DNA of 64,000 nt from Gillisia lutea (lineage in GTDB: Bacteria; Bacteroidota; Bacteroidia; Flavobacteriales; Flavobacteriaceae). The position numbers were made by a program, and so were the translations under genes. Where the stretch lies: NCBI RefSeq assembly GCF_021568705.1, contig NZ_JAKGTH010000006.1, positions 868,001-932,000 on the forward strand. The letters are read 5' to 3'. The notes beneath the pieces are model-generated. The model made no database searches, was not told where the DNA came from, and was given only the letters and a program-made list of their open reading frames with translations. How positions within the stretch are numbered: the first letter of the stretch is position 1; each line of letters starts with the position of its first letter. Positions 51,565 to 61,844 of this stretch are shown here, one piece after another.

Positions 51565-53688
51565 ATGGCAGTATTAAATAAAATTAGACAACGTTCTGTT
51601 TTCTTAATCATTATAATTGCGTTGGCTTTATTTGCTTTCGTCCTTGCGGATGTAATTCGAAATGGAGGATTGAGCTCTCAAAAATCTCAAAATGTTGTTG
51701 CTACTGTGAACGGTGAGGAAATAAGCAGAGAAGAGTTTGCTCAACAAGTAGAGGCGTATCAAAGAAATGCTGGGCCAAATGCTACAACTTCTCAGGTTGT
51801 AAATCAGGTTTGGAACATGAAACTGCGTGAAGTTGTTTTAAAAGAAGAATTTGAAAAATTAGGAATAGAGGTAGGAGAAGCACAGGTGAGACAGATCCTG
51901 CGTGTTCAGCTTGCCAATAATCCAAACTTCAGCAATGAGGCCGGAATGTTTGATGAAAACAGGTTACAGGAATATGTGGCTAATCTTAAAGCTACTTCTC
52001 CACAGGCATACGACCAGTGGGTAGCTTACGAGAATTCAATTGCTGAAACTGCCAAAGAGAATATCTATTACAATTTAATAAGAGCAGGTGTTGGTGCAAC
52101 TTTAATTGAAGGAGAGCAGGCATATAAATTACAAAACGATAATGTAGACCTAAAATACGTGCAATTGCCTTATTCAAGCATTGCCGATTCTGAAGTATCT
52201 GTATCTAAAGATGATATTCGCAAATATGTAAAAGAGCATTCAGAGAGATTTCAAGTTGAAAAATCTAGAGATATTCAATTTGTATACTTCCCTGAGCAGG
52301 CTTCAGCAGAAGATGAAAAAGAAGCGAGAGCAAATGTAGATGCTGTGTTGAAAAGTCGTGTTGAGTTCAACGCTGCTACAAACAACAACGATACTTTGCC
52401 AAGTTTTAAAGACGTGAAAGATGTTGCCGGATTTGTAAACCAGAATTCAGATATTCAATACCAAGACCGCTTGATCTTTAAAGATGAATTTAGAAGTGAT
52501 TTCGCCGACCAGATTTTCAACTTGAATGAAGGTGAAATTTACGGACCTTATAAAGAAGCTGGTTACTGGAAAGTTTCTAAAATGATAGAGGCCCGTCAAA
52601 TTGCAGATTCTGCTAAGGCCAGTCATGTGATGGTTTCCTGGGAAGGTTTGGCTACTGCCGGAGAAGCAACTACTAGAACAAAAGCGGAAGCTAAAACTTT
52701 AGCAGATAGTATCGCGGGAGTTTTAAGAAATGATAAAGCTAAATTAGCTGAACTTGCATCTACTTATTCAGATGATACTGCCAGTAAAGAAAAATCTGGA
52801 GATTTAGGTTATTTCAGACCGGGAATGATGATTCCAGCATTCAACGATTTCGTTTTTGATAATAATGCAGGTACTATTGGTGTAGTTGAATCAGAATTCG
52901 GCTACCATGTGATCTCAATTGAAGAGAAAACCGCAGAAGAACGTGCTGTGAAAATTGCAACTATTGCTAGAGATATTGAGCCTTCTGAAAAATCTTTAAA
53001 TGATCTTTATACAAAGGTGACCAAGTTTGAAATAGCTGCAAAGGATAAAGGCTTCACTGATGTTGCTAAAACCGAAAGCTACGATGTTCGTACAGTAAGA
53101 GATATGAAAGCTCTTGATGAAAACATTTCTGGAGTTGGACCACAAAGAAGAATTGTGCAGTGGGCATTTGAGGATGATGTGAAATCTGGAGACATAAAAA
53201 GATTTGAAGTTCCAGGAGGATATGTTGTAGCACAAGTAACTGCAGTTAAAAAAGCCGGTGAGATGTCTGCAGAAGATGCTTCGGCAACGGTAACTCCTAT
53301 TCTTATTCAGGAAAAGAAAGCTGAACTATTGAAAGCGAAAGTGAAAGGAAGTACTTTAAGTGAAATCTCTAAAAATCAAAATGTAGGGATTCAAAATGCA
53401 AATGCTGTTAACCTTAGCAGTCCTACTCTTGCCGGTGCCGGTAATGAGCCTGAAGTTGTTGGAGCTGCATTTGGTATGAAAGTAGGGGAAGTTTCTAAAG
53501 CACTAACAGGAAATAAGGGTGTTTACTTTGTAGAGGTGGTTGCAAGAAACGAAGCTCCAAAAATGGAATCTTATAGAAATTTTGCAAATCAGGAAACAGC
53601 AAAAAGAAGGCAAGCTGTAGCTTCTAAGGTTTTTGAAGCTCTTAAGGAAAATGCAGATATTGAAGATAACAGAGCTAGATTTTATTAG
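51565..53688 (+). CDS. SurA/PpiD-like peptidyl-prolyl isomerase
   Basis: 707 residues. An N-terminal membrane anchor (SVFLIIIIALALFAFVLADV, residues 12-31), a SurA-N-like chaperone domain (about 40-220), one parvulin domain (SHVMVSW near residue 355 to GVVESEFGYHVISIEE near residue 455) and a C-terminal chaperone part. It assists folding of outer membrane proteins in the periplasm, with the anchor as in PpiD. It is the last gene of the coaX-lptC block, after a 96-base gap, and ends before a bidirectional terminator. Confidence 0.92.
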   Translation: MAVLNKIRQRSVFLIIIIALALFAFVLADVIRNGGLSSQKSQNVVATVNGEEISREEFAQQVEAYQRNAGPNATTSQVVNQVWNMKLREVVLKEEFEKLGIEVGEAQVRQILRVQLANNPNFSNEAGMFDENRLQEYVANLKATSPQAYDQWVAYENSIAETAKENIYYNLIRAGVGATLIEGEQAYKLQNDNVDLKYVQLPYSSIADSEVSVSKDDIRKYVKEHSERFQVEKSRDIQFVYFPEQASAEDEKEARANVDAVLKSRVEFNAATNNNDTLPSFKDVKDVAGFVNQNSDIQYQDRLIFKDEFRSDFADQIFNLNEGEIYGPYKEAGYWKVSKMIEARQIADSAKASHVMVSWEGLATAGEATTRTKAEAKTLADSIAGVLRNDKAKLAELASTYSDDTASKEKSGDLGYFRPGMMIPAFNDFVFDNNAGTIGVVESEFGYHVISIEEKTAEERAVKIATIARDIEPSEKSLNDLYTKVTKFEIAAKDKGFTDVAKTESYDVRTVRDMKALDENISGVGPQRRIVQWAFEDDVKSGDIKRFEVPGGYVVAQVTAVKKAGEMSAEDASATVTPILIQEKKAELLKAKVKGSTLSEISKNQNVGIQNANAVNLSSPTLAGAGNEPEVVGAAFGMKVGEVSKALTGNKGVYFVEVVARNEAPKMESYRNFANQETAKRRQAVASKVFEALKENADIEDNRARFY

Positions 53689-53732
53689 TAGCTAATCGAT
53701 AAAGTTGGTGTAAGTAATGTCAATGTCTAATT

Positions 53733-53766
53733 AAAAACCCCATAGATATAAGCTATGGGGTTTTTT
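53733..53766. terminator. Bidirectional terminator between PPIase and GHMP kinase genes
   Basis: Perfect 8-bp stem CCCCATAG (53738-53745) / CTATGGGG (53753-53760) with A run before and T run after. Confidence 0.9.
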
Positions 53767-53788
53767 CATTTAAAAAACGTAATCGAAT

Positions 53789-54706
53789 TTAGAGAACCAT
53801 ATCTTTATAAGATAGGATAGTGTTATATCCTTTTTCTCTAAAGTATTCTTTTTGTTCTTCACTTCCAGTTGCTAGGATAAAGTCACCTCCCCAGCCCCCA
53901 AGACTTTTAATGGCTCCCGGATACTCTGGAAATAATTCAGATTTCACCTTTGGAGTATTTATTAGTTGCGAGATTAGTGTTTCGTGAATTTCTATCAAAA
54001 GGTTAAATTCCCCAATCGTTTCGCAGTTAATTATGTTTTCTGTGAGGGCTGATATCTTTTCGACAGTAGATTGTAAGGTTTTCTTTGGTTGATCTTTATA
54101 ATGAGCAATAGCATCTCGGCTATCCTGTTTTTTATTAAGATGAACGAAGAAAATTTCATCTTTGAACGAGGGATTGAATGCAGCGCTGAGAACTCTTTTA
54201 GTATCCCCGTTTAATTGATAAGTTATTGGGGTGTTATTGCCGGCTGCCGCTATATCGTACCCACTGCCTCCAAAACTGTTTTTAAGCAGCTCATAAGCAT
54301 CAATACCAAACCACTGGGCAATGTTGTTTATGAGTGTAGAAGAAGACCCTAAGCCCCAGTCATTTGGGAAATCTAATTTTGTGGTAATTTTATAGCCTTT
54401 TCCACTTAATATTTTAGGGTTTAATAAATGTGCTTCCCATAAAATTTCACGAAGTTTCTTAACCACATTCGATTCTTTTGCAATGTCTTCAAGAGATTCT
54501 ATACCTGTATCGCTGAGGCCAAGTTTCGTCTGAAACCAGATTTCATTTAGACTGTTATAGGCAGTCCATGCAATAGTATTGGAAGTTGATTTTTGTACTT
54601 TTAAACTCTGGCCGAACTTTGTGGGAACAGCAAGTGCTAGGGCTCCATCTAACACCGCATATTCTGCGGTAATCAATAGTTTTCCGTGGCTGCAATAATT
54701 TATCAC
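53789..54706 (-). CDS. GYDIA-family GHMP kinase (mevalonate pathway)
   Basis: 305 residues. Motif 1 is KLLITAEYAVLDGALAL, the ATP loop is WGLGSSSTLINNI near residue 118, and the family-defining GYDIA is in GGSGYDIAAAGN near residue 145. The C-terminal motif is SLGGWGGDFILATG. The family is annotated as GHMP kinase of the mevalonate pathway and is a candidate phosphomevalonate kinase. It lies 36 bases after HMG-CoA reductase. The other kinase of the pathway is at 6399-7337. Confidence 0.87.
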   Translation of the reverse strand: MINYCSHGKLLITAEYAVLDGALALAVPTKFGQSLKVQKSTSNTIAWTAYNSLNEIWFQTKLGLSDTGIESLEDIAKESNVVKKLREILWEAHLLNPKILSGKGYKITTKLDFPNDWGLGSSSTLINNIAQWFGIDAYELLKNSFGGSGYDIAAAGNNTPITYQLNGDTKRVLSAAFNPSFKDEIFFVHLNKKQDSRDAIAHYKDQPKKTLQSTVEKISALTENIINCETIGEFNLLIEIHETLISQLINTPKVKSELFPEYPGAIKSLGGWGGDFILATGSEEQKEYFREKGYNTILSYKDMVL

Positions 54707-54742
54707 GTTGTAATCAGTTCTTTTATTTGTAAAACAGCTTTA

Positions 54743-56059
54743 TTAATTTCTTAGAAGCGTCAATTGTTCTTCAACATTACTATGAGTAACGGTGTGTTTC
54801 TTGAAGTAATGTATGAGCGTCTCTTTTTCTTGTGAACTGGCATTGTATTGGTTTAAGATGTTCATAAGATGCATTTTCATATGCCCTTGTTGAATTCCCG
54901 TAGTTACAAGCGATTTTACAGCTGCAAAATTTTGTGCAAGGCCTGCTACTGCCACTATTTCCATAAGTTCTTTAGCATTTGGTTTTTGAAGAATTTCCAA
55001 AGCTACTTTTACCAGCGGATGTAAATTGGTAAGCCCACCCACAGTTCCCAAGGCAAGAGGAATCTCCATCCAGAATGTGAAAACACCATTTTCAACAGCT
55101 GCATGTGTTAGGCTGCTATATTTTCCATCTTTAGCTGCGTAGGCGTGTACTCCGGCTTCCACCGCTCTAAAATCGTTGCCTGTAGCCAATACTACAGCGT
55201 CAATTCCATTCATGATCCCTTTATTGTGCGTAACCGCTCTATAGGGTTCTATCTCTGCTATTTTTATGGCGGTTAGAAATTTTTCAGCAAAGGTGTGAGA
55301 ATCGATTTTTTTATCATCAGATAATTCTTCAACCTTACAGGAAACTTCAGCTCTAACAATGCATTCGGGAACATAATTAGAAAGAATGCTCATTATGATT
55401 TCCGGATGTTTTTCTTCTTCATTGAAATCCTTATAATTTTCGGCCTGAGTCTTAAAGGTGTCGGCAAATTTTTCCAGACAGGAATTTATAAAATTCGCAC
55501 CCATAGAATCTTTAGTTTCAAAAGAACAATGAAGTTGATAATAATCAGCCATTTCAGAGGTCTTATCCTTAAGCTCAATATCTAAAACACCTCCCCCGCG
55601 TTTTTCCATGTTTTTGGTAATGCTACTAACGGCATCCCGTAACTGAGGTTTGCAGGTATTAAAAAATTGCTTTAGTTTTTCTTCATCGCCTTTGAAAAGA
55701 AAATGCACCTGTCCAATTTTAATAGTGTTACGCACCTCTACTTTAAACCCTCCTCGGTTGTGCCAATATTTCGCGGCTTTGCTGGCTGCTGCAATTACTG
55801 AGCTTTCCTCAATTGCCATTGGGATAGCTATCAACTTATCATTTATAAGAAAGTTGGGAGCAATTCCAAAAGGCAGGTAAAAGTTACTGATGGTGTTTTC
55901 TGTAAATTCGTCATGAAGCTGCTGTAGGTTATCATCTTCATTCCAATATTGGCGTAAGATGCCTTCGGCAGATTCAGATTCTTTTAGATATGTTTGGGAT
56001 AGCCAGGCTATTTTTTCCTCCTTTTTCAATTTGGAAAAACCGGAAATGGGTGCAATCAT
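54743..56059 (-). CDS. Class II HMG-CoA reductase
   Basis: 438 residues, the size of class II (bacterial) enzymes. Visible landmarks: ENTISNFYLPFGIAPNF (HMG-CoA site), DSMGANFINSC (Asp-containing cofactor loop), HNKGIMNGIDAV with the catalytic Lys, and GTVGGLTNLHP. It reduces HMG-CoA to mevalonate; class II enzymes usually prefer NADH or use either cofactor. It leads a two-gene operon with the GYDIA kinase and has its own promoter box. Confidence 0.94.
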   Translation of the reverse strand: MIAPISGFSKLKKEEKIAWLSQTYLKESESAEGILRQYWNEDDNLQQLHDEFTENTISNFYLPFGIAPNFLINDKLIAIPMAIEESSVIAAASKAAKYWHNRGGFKVEVRNTIKIGQVHFLFKGDEEKLKQFFNTCKPQLRDAVSSITKNMEKRGGGVLDIELKDKTSEMADYYQLHCSFETKDSMGANFINSCLEKFADTFKTQAENYKDFNEEEKHPEIIMSILSNYVPECIVRAEVSCKVEELSDDKKIDSHTFAEKFLTAIKIAEIEPYRAVTHNKGIMNGIDAVVLATGNDFRAVEAGVHAYAAKDGKYSSLTHAAVENGVFTFWMEIPLALGTVGGLTNLHPLVKVALEILQKPNAKELMEIVAVAGLAQNFAAVKSLVTTGIQQGHMKMHLMNILNQYNASSQEKETLIHYFKKHTVTHSNVEEQLTLLRN

Positions 56060-56078
56060 TTATAATAAATTTGGATGC

Positions 56079-56110
56079 CAAAGATACAATTCCTCTTCCT
56101 AATCAGGAAG
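56079..56110 (-). promoter_or_regulatory. -7 box and upstream dyad of the HMG-CoA reductase gene
   Basis: TATCTTTG (56079-56086, minus strand) matches TAnnTTTG and lies 19 bases before the ATG. A perfect dyad CTTCCT / AGGAAG (56095-56100, 56105-56110) stands where a regulator could cover the -33 region. No TTTG -33 was seen. Confidence 0.45.
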
Positions 56111-56248
56111 TCGCTTTGTTTCAAATAGATAAAACTGGAATAATCAAGTGTTCGGGTTTAACAAATTGTTAGTATTTAACAGGCGGAAATGGCGTTTTTT
56201 GCTGAATTTTTAGTAAACTTGGCGTGCATAACACATTTTCTACATTTT

Positions 56249-58420
56249 ATGAGATTTACAAGATTGATTCTTGCCCTGTTAGTGATAGGAACCTCTTCGG
56301 TTTTTGCTCAGGAAAAACAAATAACTTTAAATGAAATTTGGAATGGAACTTTTAGTCAGCAACGGCTAGAATCCCTTAATTCCCTTAACAATGGCACAGA
56401 GTATATAGTGCTTAATCAAGACAGGGATGCCGGTACTACTAGCATTGATGTATATGATTATAAAAGCGGGGAAAAGCAAGGAAGTCTTTTAAAGAGTAGT
56501 GACCTTGACCAAATAAACAGGTTTCAAAGCTATGAGCTTAGCGCGAACGAAGATAAAATTCTTTTAAGTACAGAAGGAGAGCAAATTTACAGACGTTCTT
56601 CTAGATCTATATACTATATTTACGATGTAGCTTCAAAAAAACTTACAAAGCTAAGTGAGAATAAGGTACAAGAACCAGCCTTTTCTCCAGATGCTTCAAA
56701 AGTTGCCTATGTGTATGACAATAACCTGTATATAAAAGACCTTGAGTCGGGGAAGGAAACACAAATAACTACCGATGGCAAAAAGAATAAAGTTATCAAT
56801 GGTATTACCGATTGGGTGTATGAAGAAGAGTTTGCATTTGTAAAAGCTTTTGAATGGAATGCGAACGGAACTACTGTTGCTTTCTTAAAATTTAATGAAG
56901 CAGATGTACCTGAATTTTCAATGGACATCTACGGTCAGGATCTATACCCGGGAGCTTCTACTTTTAAATACCCAAAAGCAGGAGAGGCTAACGCCATAGT
57001 TTCTTTGAATATGTATGACCTTAAAAGTGATTCTTCAAAAGAAATAACGCTAGGAAATTATACTGATTTTTATATCCCAAGAATAAAATGGACGAATGAG
57101 ACCGATGTGCTAAGTGTACAGGTTTTGAACCGTCATCAAAATAAATTGGATCTTATTTTTGTTGATGCTAAAAAAGATAAGGTTGAAGTGGTATTGACCG
57201 ATTCCGATAAGGCGTATGTTGACATTACTGATAATCTAACTTTCCTTGCAGATAACAGTTTTATATGGACAAGCGAGAAAGATGGTTTTAATCATATCTA
57301 CCATTACAACAAAAAAGGGAAGTTGATCAATCAAATTACTAAAGGAGATTGGGAAGTGACCAACTACTACGGATTTAATCCGAAGAGTAAAATGATCTAT
57401 TACCAGAGTACGGAAAATGGAAGCGTTAACAGAGATGTATACGCTATAAAAACCAACGGAAGAGGTAAAAAGAGATTAAGTGAGAAAGAAGGGACTAATT
57501 ATGCCGATTTCAGTGCAGATTATACCTACTTCATAAATACCTATACTTCTACCACTACTCCGGCAGAATACACCCTACGTGATGCAAAAACTGGGAAATT
57601 GGTGCGCAAGATAAAAGATAATGCAGCATTATTAGAAAAAGAAAAAGCATATGGTTTCTCTCCTAAAGAACTTTCTACTATTGAAGTGAATGGGAATGAG
57701 CTTAACATGTGGATGATAAAACCTTCTAATTTTGATCCTGCTAAAACGTATCCATTATTCATGTTTCAATACTCCGGGCCAGGATCTCAAACCGTTTCTA
57801 ATACCTATTTTGGTGCCAACGACTACTGGTATCAGTTATTGGCAAATGAAGGATATATAGTAGTGTCTGTTGATGGAAGAGGAACAGGGTTTAAAGGTGC
57901 AGCCTTTAAAAAAGTAACTCAAAATGAACTAGGGAAATATGAAGTTGAAGATCAAATAGAAGCTGCTAAGAAATTAGGAGATCTTGATTATATAGATAAA
58001 GAGCGAATTGGTATTTGGGGTTGGAGCTATGGTGGCTTCATGTCTACAAATGCTATTTTAAACGGGAATGATGTCTTCTCTATGGCCATTGCTGTAGCCC
58101 CGGTTACGAGTTGGAGGTTCTACGATAGCATATATACGGAACGTTATATGACCACTCCTCAGGAAAATGCATCTGGATATGATGAGAATTCACCTATTAA
58201 TCATGTAGAAAAATTAAAAGGAAAGTTCCTATTAGTACATGGAACGGGAGATGATAATGTACATGTTCAAAATTCAATGCGACTCATAGAAGCTTTGGTT
58301 CAGGCTAATAAGCAATTCGATTGGGCGATCTATCCAGATAAGAATCATGGTATCTATGGAGGGAATACAAGACTTCACCTCTATACAAAAATGACAAATT
58401 TCATTAAAGAAAATTTATAA
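56249..58420 (+). CDS. Dipeptidyl peptidase IV (S9B) family protein
   Basis: 723 residues. Signal peptide from the ATG at 56249 (RLILALLVIGTSSVFAQ); the upstream start at 56189 gives an unlikely extra hydrophobic lead. A beta-propeller of about 450 residues is followed by the hydrolase domain with the catalytic Ser in GWSYGGFMS, Asp in HGTGDDNVH and His in KNHGIYGG. The double-Glu substrate motif DWVYEEEF is present, as in true DPP IV. It removes X-Pro dipeptides in the periplasm and starts an operon with two peptide transporters. Confidence 0.92.
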   Translation: MRFTRLILALLVIGTSSVFAQEKQITLNEIWNGTFSQQRLESLNSLNNGTEYIVLNQDRDAGTTSIDVYDYKSGEKQGSLLKSSDLDQINRFQSYELSANEDKILLSTEGEQIYRRSSRSIYYIYDVASKKLTKLSENKVQEPAFSPDASKVAYVYDNNLYIKDLESGKETQITTDGKKNKVINGITDWVYEEEFAFVKAFEWNANGTTVAFLKFNEADVPEFSMDIYGQDLYPGASTFKYPKAGEANAIVSLNMYDLKSDSSKEITLGNYTDFYIPRIKWTNETDVLSVQVLNRHQNKLDLIFVDAKKDKVEVVLTDSDKAYVDITDNLTFLADNSFIWTSEKDGFNHIYHYNKKGKLINQITKGDWEVTNYYGFNPKSKMIYYQSTENGSVNRDVYAIKTNGRGKKRLSEKEGTNYADFSADYTYFINTYTSTTTPAEYTLRDAKTGKLVRKIKDNAALLEKEKAYGFSPKELSTIEVNGNELNMWMIKPSNFDPAKTYPLFMFQYSGPGSQTVSNTYFGANDYWYQLLANEGYIVVSVDGRGTGFKGAAFKKVTQNELGKYEVEDQIEAAKKLGDLDYIDKERIGIWGWSYGGFMSTNAILNGNDVFSMAIAVAPVTSWRFYDSIYTERYMTTPQENASGYDENSPINHVEKLKGKFLLVHGTGDDNVHVQNSMRLIEALVQANKQFDWAIYPDKNHGIYGGNTRLHLYTKMTNFIKENL

Positions 58421-58449
58421 TAACCCTAACTTATTTAAACATTAAATAG

Positions 58450-60021
58450 ATGGCAAATACTGCACCTCCAGCAACTCAAAAGGAACTCTTCGGGCATCCG
58501 GTTGGATTATATATTTTATTCTTTACAGAAATGTGGGAACGTTTTTCGTACTACGGTATGCGTGCCATATTAGTATTGTATTTAGTAAGTGCGACAACTA
58601 ACGGTAATGCCGGGTTGGGTTGGACTCAGGCTGAAGCTTTAGCCCTTTATGGATGGTACACCATGTTAGTATATGTTGTTTCTATACCTGGAGGAATTCT
58701 GGCCGATAAGGTATTCGGACAGAAAAAGGCAGTTCTTATTGGAGGTATAATTTTGGTGCTTGGTCACGGTATTTTAGCCGTGGAGGAAATGTGGGCTTTT
58801 TATACAGGTTTGGCACTTATTATTGCCGGAGTAGGGCTTTTAAAGCCAAATATATCTACGATGGTAGGTGGGCTATATAAAGAAGGAGATATTAGAAGAG
58901 ATAAAGGTTTTACCATTTTTTATATTGGAATTAATGTTGGGGCATTTCTTTCCAGCTTAATCGTGGGGTATGTAGGAGAAAACATTGGATGGCATTATGG
59001 CTTCGGATTAGCAGGAATTGCCATGGCACTTGGTTTATTGGTATACCTGTGGGGACAGAAATATTTAAAAGATGTTGGTAACCTACTTTCTAAAGTAGAG
59101 CGTGATGAGGGTGCATCTTTAGGAAGTCTATTCAGCGATTTGTTCCAGTCTCCAACTCAGTTGGTAATCTCAATTATATTATTAGGAGTATCTATATGGG
59201 GTTGGCTAAGTCTTGGTTTTGGATATGGATTGCTATTTATTTTCTTAACCTTAGTTGTGGCAATGATGATGATGGTGTATAAAGATCTTACCACTCAGGT
59301 AATGAAAGACCGTTATGTTGTAATGTTGCTTTCTTTTATTTTAGTAATTGTTTTCTGGGGTGCTTTTGAACAAGCAGGAGGTTTGATGAATATTTATGCT
59401 TTAGAAAATACGAATAGATCAATTCCTTTCAATTTACCTTTAATAGGAAATGAAGTACCTGCATCATGGTTTCAATCATTAAACGCGCTGTTTATTATAA
59501 TATTTGGAGTAATCGTTGCAAACTATTGGGCCAAACGTAAGTTGAAGAGTAAAGAAGCATCTTCTATCTTTAAAATGGCAACTGGAGTTATTATTATGGG
59601 CTTAGGTTTCGTCTTTATGGTGTTTGCTGCCTTACAGTTTGAGAGTAATGGCTCTTCTGCTATGTATTGGTTAGTATTGGCTTATTTGTTTCATACTATT
59701 GGGGAGCTTTGTTCCTCTCCGGTGGCTTTATCATTTATTACAAAACTGGCACCGGTAAAATATGCCTCTTTAATGATGGGGGTTTATTTTGCAGCTACTG
59801 GTTTAGGAAATAAAGTAGCGGGTGAACTCGGTGCCTTTGCTTCTGAAGCTGGAGATATTGCGATCTTCTCAGGGATAACAATTTTTACAGTAGTTTTTGC
59901 AAGTATAGTGCTTTTAATGCTGAAACCTTTAAAACGTCTTACGCACGGGGCAGAGGATAATGAGCGAAAGTTGAAGGAGCAAGAAGAATATGAACTAGCA
60001 GATTCTGAAGGGAAAGCATAA
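58450..60021 (+). CDS. POT-family peptide transporter 1
   Basis: 523 residues, about fourteen membrane segments. The proton-coupling motif is EMWERFSYYGMRAIL near residue 29, and the second POT signature is FYIGINVGAF near residue 157; SALYWL-type residues precede the last helices. It imports di- and tripeptides with protons. It follows DPP IV by 29 bases and another POT gene follows after 1 base, forming a peptide uptake operon. Confidence 0.93.
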   Translation: MANTAPPATQKELFGHPVGLYILFFTEMWERFSYYGMRAILVLYLVSATTNGNAGLGWTQAEALALYGWYTMLVYVVSIPGGILADKVFGQKKAVLIGGIILVLGHGILAVEEMWAFYTGLALIIAGVGLLKPNISTMVGGLYKEGDIRRDKGFTIFYIGINVGAFLSSLIVGYVGENIGWHYGFGLAGIAMALGLLVYLWGQKYLKDVGNLLSKVERDEGASLGSLFSDLFQSPTQLVISIILLGVSIWGWLSLGFGYGLLFIFLTLVVAMMMMVYKDLTTQVMKDRYVVMLLSFILVIVFWGAFEQAGGLMNIYALENTNRSIPFNLPLIGNEVPASWFQSLNALFIIIFGVIVANYWAKRKLKSKEASSIFKMATGVIIMGLGFVFMVFAALQFESNGSSAMYWLVLAYLFHTIGELCSSPVALSFITKLAPVKYASLMMGVYFAATGLGNKVAGELGAFASEAGDIAIFSGITIFTVVFASIVLLMLKPLKRLTHGAEDNERKLKEQEEYELADSEGKA

Positions 60022-60022
60022 T

Positions 60023-61804
60023 ATGGCAACGGTAAATTCATCTACAAACGATTTCTTTAAATCTAATGTACTAGGACATCCTGCCGGTCTATTCGTGCTG
60101 TTTTTTACCGAAATGTGGGAACGATTCTCATTCTACGGAATGAGAGTGCTATTGGTTAATTTTTTAACTATGGCAATAGTAGGAGTTGATAACCCTGGTT
60201 GGGGTTGGACTGCTGAAAATGCAGGTGCACTATTTGGAACCTATGCCGGTTTATTATATTTAACGCCAATACTTGGAGGTTTAATAGCCGATAAGTTTAC
60301 GGGTTATCGCTGGGCTGTAATTATTGGAGCAGGAATCATGACGCTCGGCCATGCTTCTATGGCTATTGAAACAGAATTCTCGTTGTATTTTGGGCTCGGT
60401 TTATTGGTTATTGGAACCGGGTTTTTTAAGCCTAATATCACCTCTATAATTTCTGAAATGTATGAAGGTAAGGCTGACAAGAAGGATGGCGCCTATACTA
60501 TTTTCTATATGGGAGTAAATGCCGGCGCATTCTTTGGAATGATGCTGTGCGGTTATCTTGCTGAAAAAATTGGTTGGAGCTGGGGCTTTGGTCTGGCAGG
60601 AATCTTCATGTTATTAGGAACTCTTCAATTCTGGCTCTCTAAACCTCTTTTTGGAAAAGTGGGGGGAGTACCCGATAAAGCTTTAGCAGAAAAACATTTG
60701 AAAGAAGAAGAGAGTAAAGGAGTGGCTCACAAATCGAACCCATTTACAATACTTGATAAAGTATTGGTAGCAGCTTCTGCGAGTATCGGGTTTATTTATT
60801 TAATAAACGATCCGCTTTCCAGAATCGCAAATATTAATCTTTTTCCTGAAGTATTTCCTATTAATATTGGTGCTGAGCCAATTTCAGGTCCAATTGGTAT
60901 GGCCTTAATCGGATTAATTTTATTTCTGATACTTGTTATATCAAGAATTTCAAGGTATGCGCCAATTGTAAGAGATAGATTAATTGCCGTTATCATTTTT
61001 GCATTTTTTACAGTGTTTTTCTTCATGTCTTTTGAACAAGGTGCATCCTCATTAATAATTTTTGCAAGAGACAACGTAGATAGGGTTTTAGAAGGTAACT
61101 CAGCCACTATTTTTAATTTTGTAAATGCATTATTAACCGTTGTGCCATTAGCCATAATTACTTGGGTACTATATCTTTTATGGAAGCAAACATTTAAGAA
61201 GATCCCTGGTTCTAATATTGTATTAGGTGTTTGTTTTGCTGCAATCTGGGGGCTTGTAATATGGATGCTTATAAGAGAATTTACTGCCGATACTACAGAG
61301 ATCACAGTGTCGTGGTTCAGTATTTTAAATTCGTTCTTTATTATTGTTTTTGCCTCCTTCTTTTCAAAATGGTGGGAAAGCAAATACAATCCGTCGGCAG
61401 CTTTTAAATACAGCTTTGGCCTCATCTTATTAGGTTTAGGTTTCGGTTTACTCGCACTAGGTTCCAGTGGAGTTGCAGAAGGAGCTAAAGTGAGTATGAT
61501 CTGGTTGATATTAGCATACCTGTTGCATACTTTAGGTGAATTGTGCCTTTCTCCCTTGGGCTTATCTTACGTAAGTAAATTGGTGCCGGCCAGAATGATC
61601 GCTTTTATGTTTGGAATGTGGTATTTAGCCATTGCAATTGGTAACAAACTGGCAGGGTCTTTAGGTGGAATGATTGAAACGGTTACTCAGGAATATGATT
61701 TGTCTACATTTTTCTTGATCTTCACAATAGTTCCAATAGCTGGTGGTGTTCTGGTGGCTTTACTGAATCCACTTCTTAAAAGGTTAATGCATGATATTCG
61801 ATAA
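60023..61804 (+). CDS. POT-family peptide transporter 2
   Basis: 593 residues. The same motifs as its neighbour (EMWERFSFYGMRVLL, FYMGVNAGAFFGM, HTLGELCLSPLG), with a longer middle section of about 70 residues between the two halves. The two proteins are clearly related but quite different, so the duplication is old; they may prefer different peptides. It starts 1 base after the stop of the first transporter. Confidence 0.93.
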   Translation: MATVNSSTNDFFKSNVLGHPAGLFVLFFTEMWERFSFYGMRVLLVNFLTMAIVGVDNPGWGWTAENAGALFGTYAGLLYLTPILGGLIADKFTGYRWAVIIGAGIMTLGHASMAIETEFSLYFGLGLLVIGTGFFKPNITSIISEMYEGKADKKDGAYTIFYMGVNAGAFFGMMLCGYLAEKIGWSWGFGLAGIFMLLGTLQFWLSKPLFGKVGGVPDKALAEKHLKEEESKGVAHKSNPFTILDKVLVAASASIGFIYLINDPLSRIANINLFPEVFPINIGAEPISGPIGMALIGLILFLILVISRISRYAPIVRDRLIAVIIFAFFTVFFFMSFEQGASSLIIFARDNVDRVLEGNSATIFNFVNALLTVVPLAIITWVLYLLWKQTFKKIPGSNIVLGVCFAAIWGLVIWMLIREFTADTTEITVSWFSILNSFFIIVFASFFSKWWESKYNPSAAFKYSFGLILLGLGFGLLALGSSGVAEGAKVSMIWLILAYLLHTLGELCLSPLGLSYVSKLVPARMIAFMFGMWYLAIAIGNKLAGSLGGMIETVTQEYDLSTFFLIFTIVPIAGGVLVALLNPLLKRLMHDIR

Positions 61805-61844
61805 AAAGGGAATGATAATTGTAAATCTGTAGAAAAATATAGTT

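Noticed and set aside
60796-61425. Long open frame opposite the second POT gene
   Set aside because: It is antisense to well-conserved transporter sequence and has the composition of a reverse shadow; no start context or family match.
58450-61804. Recent tandem duplication of peptide transporters
   Set aside because: Only motifs and general pattern are shared; lengths and most residues differ, so the duplication is old.
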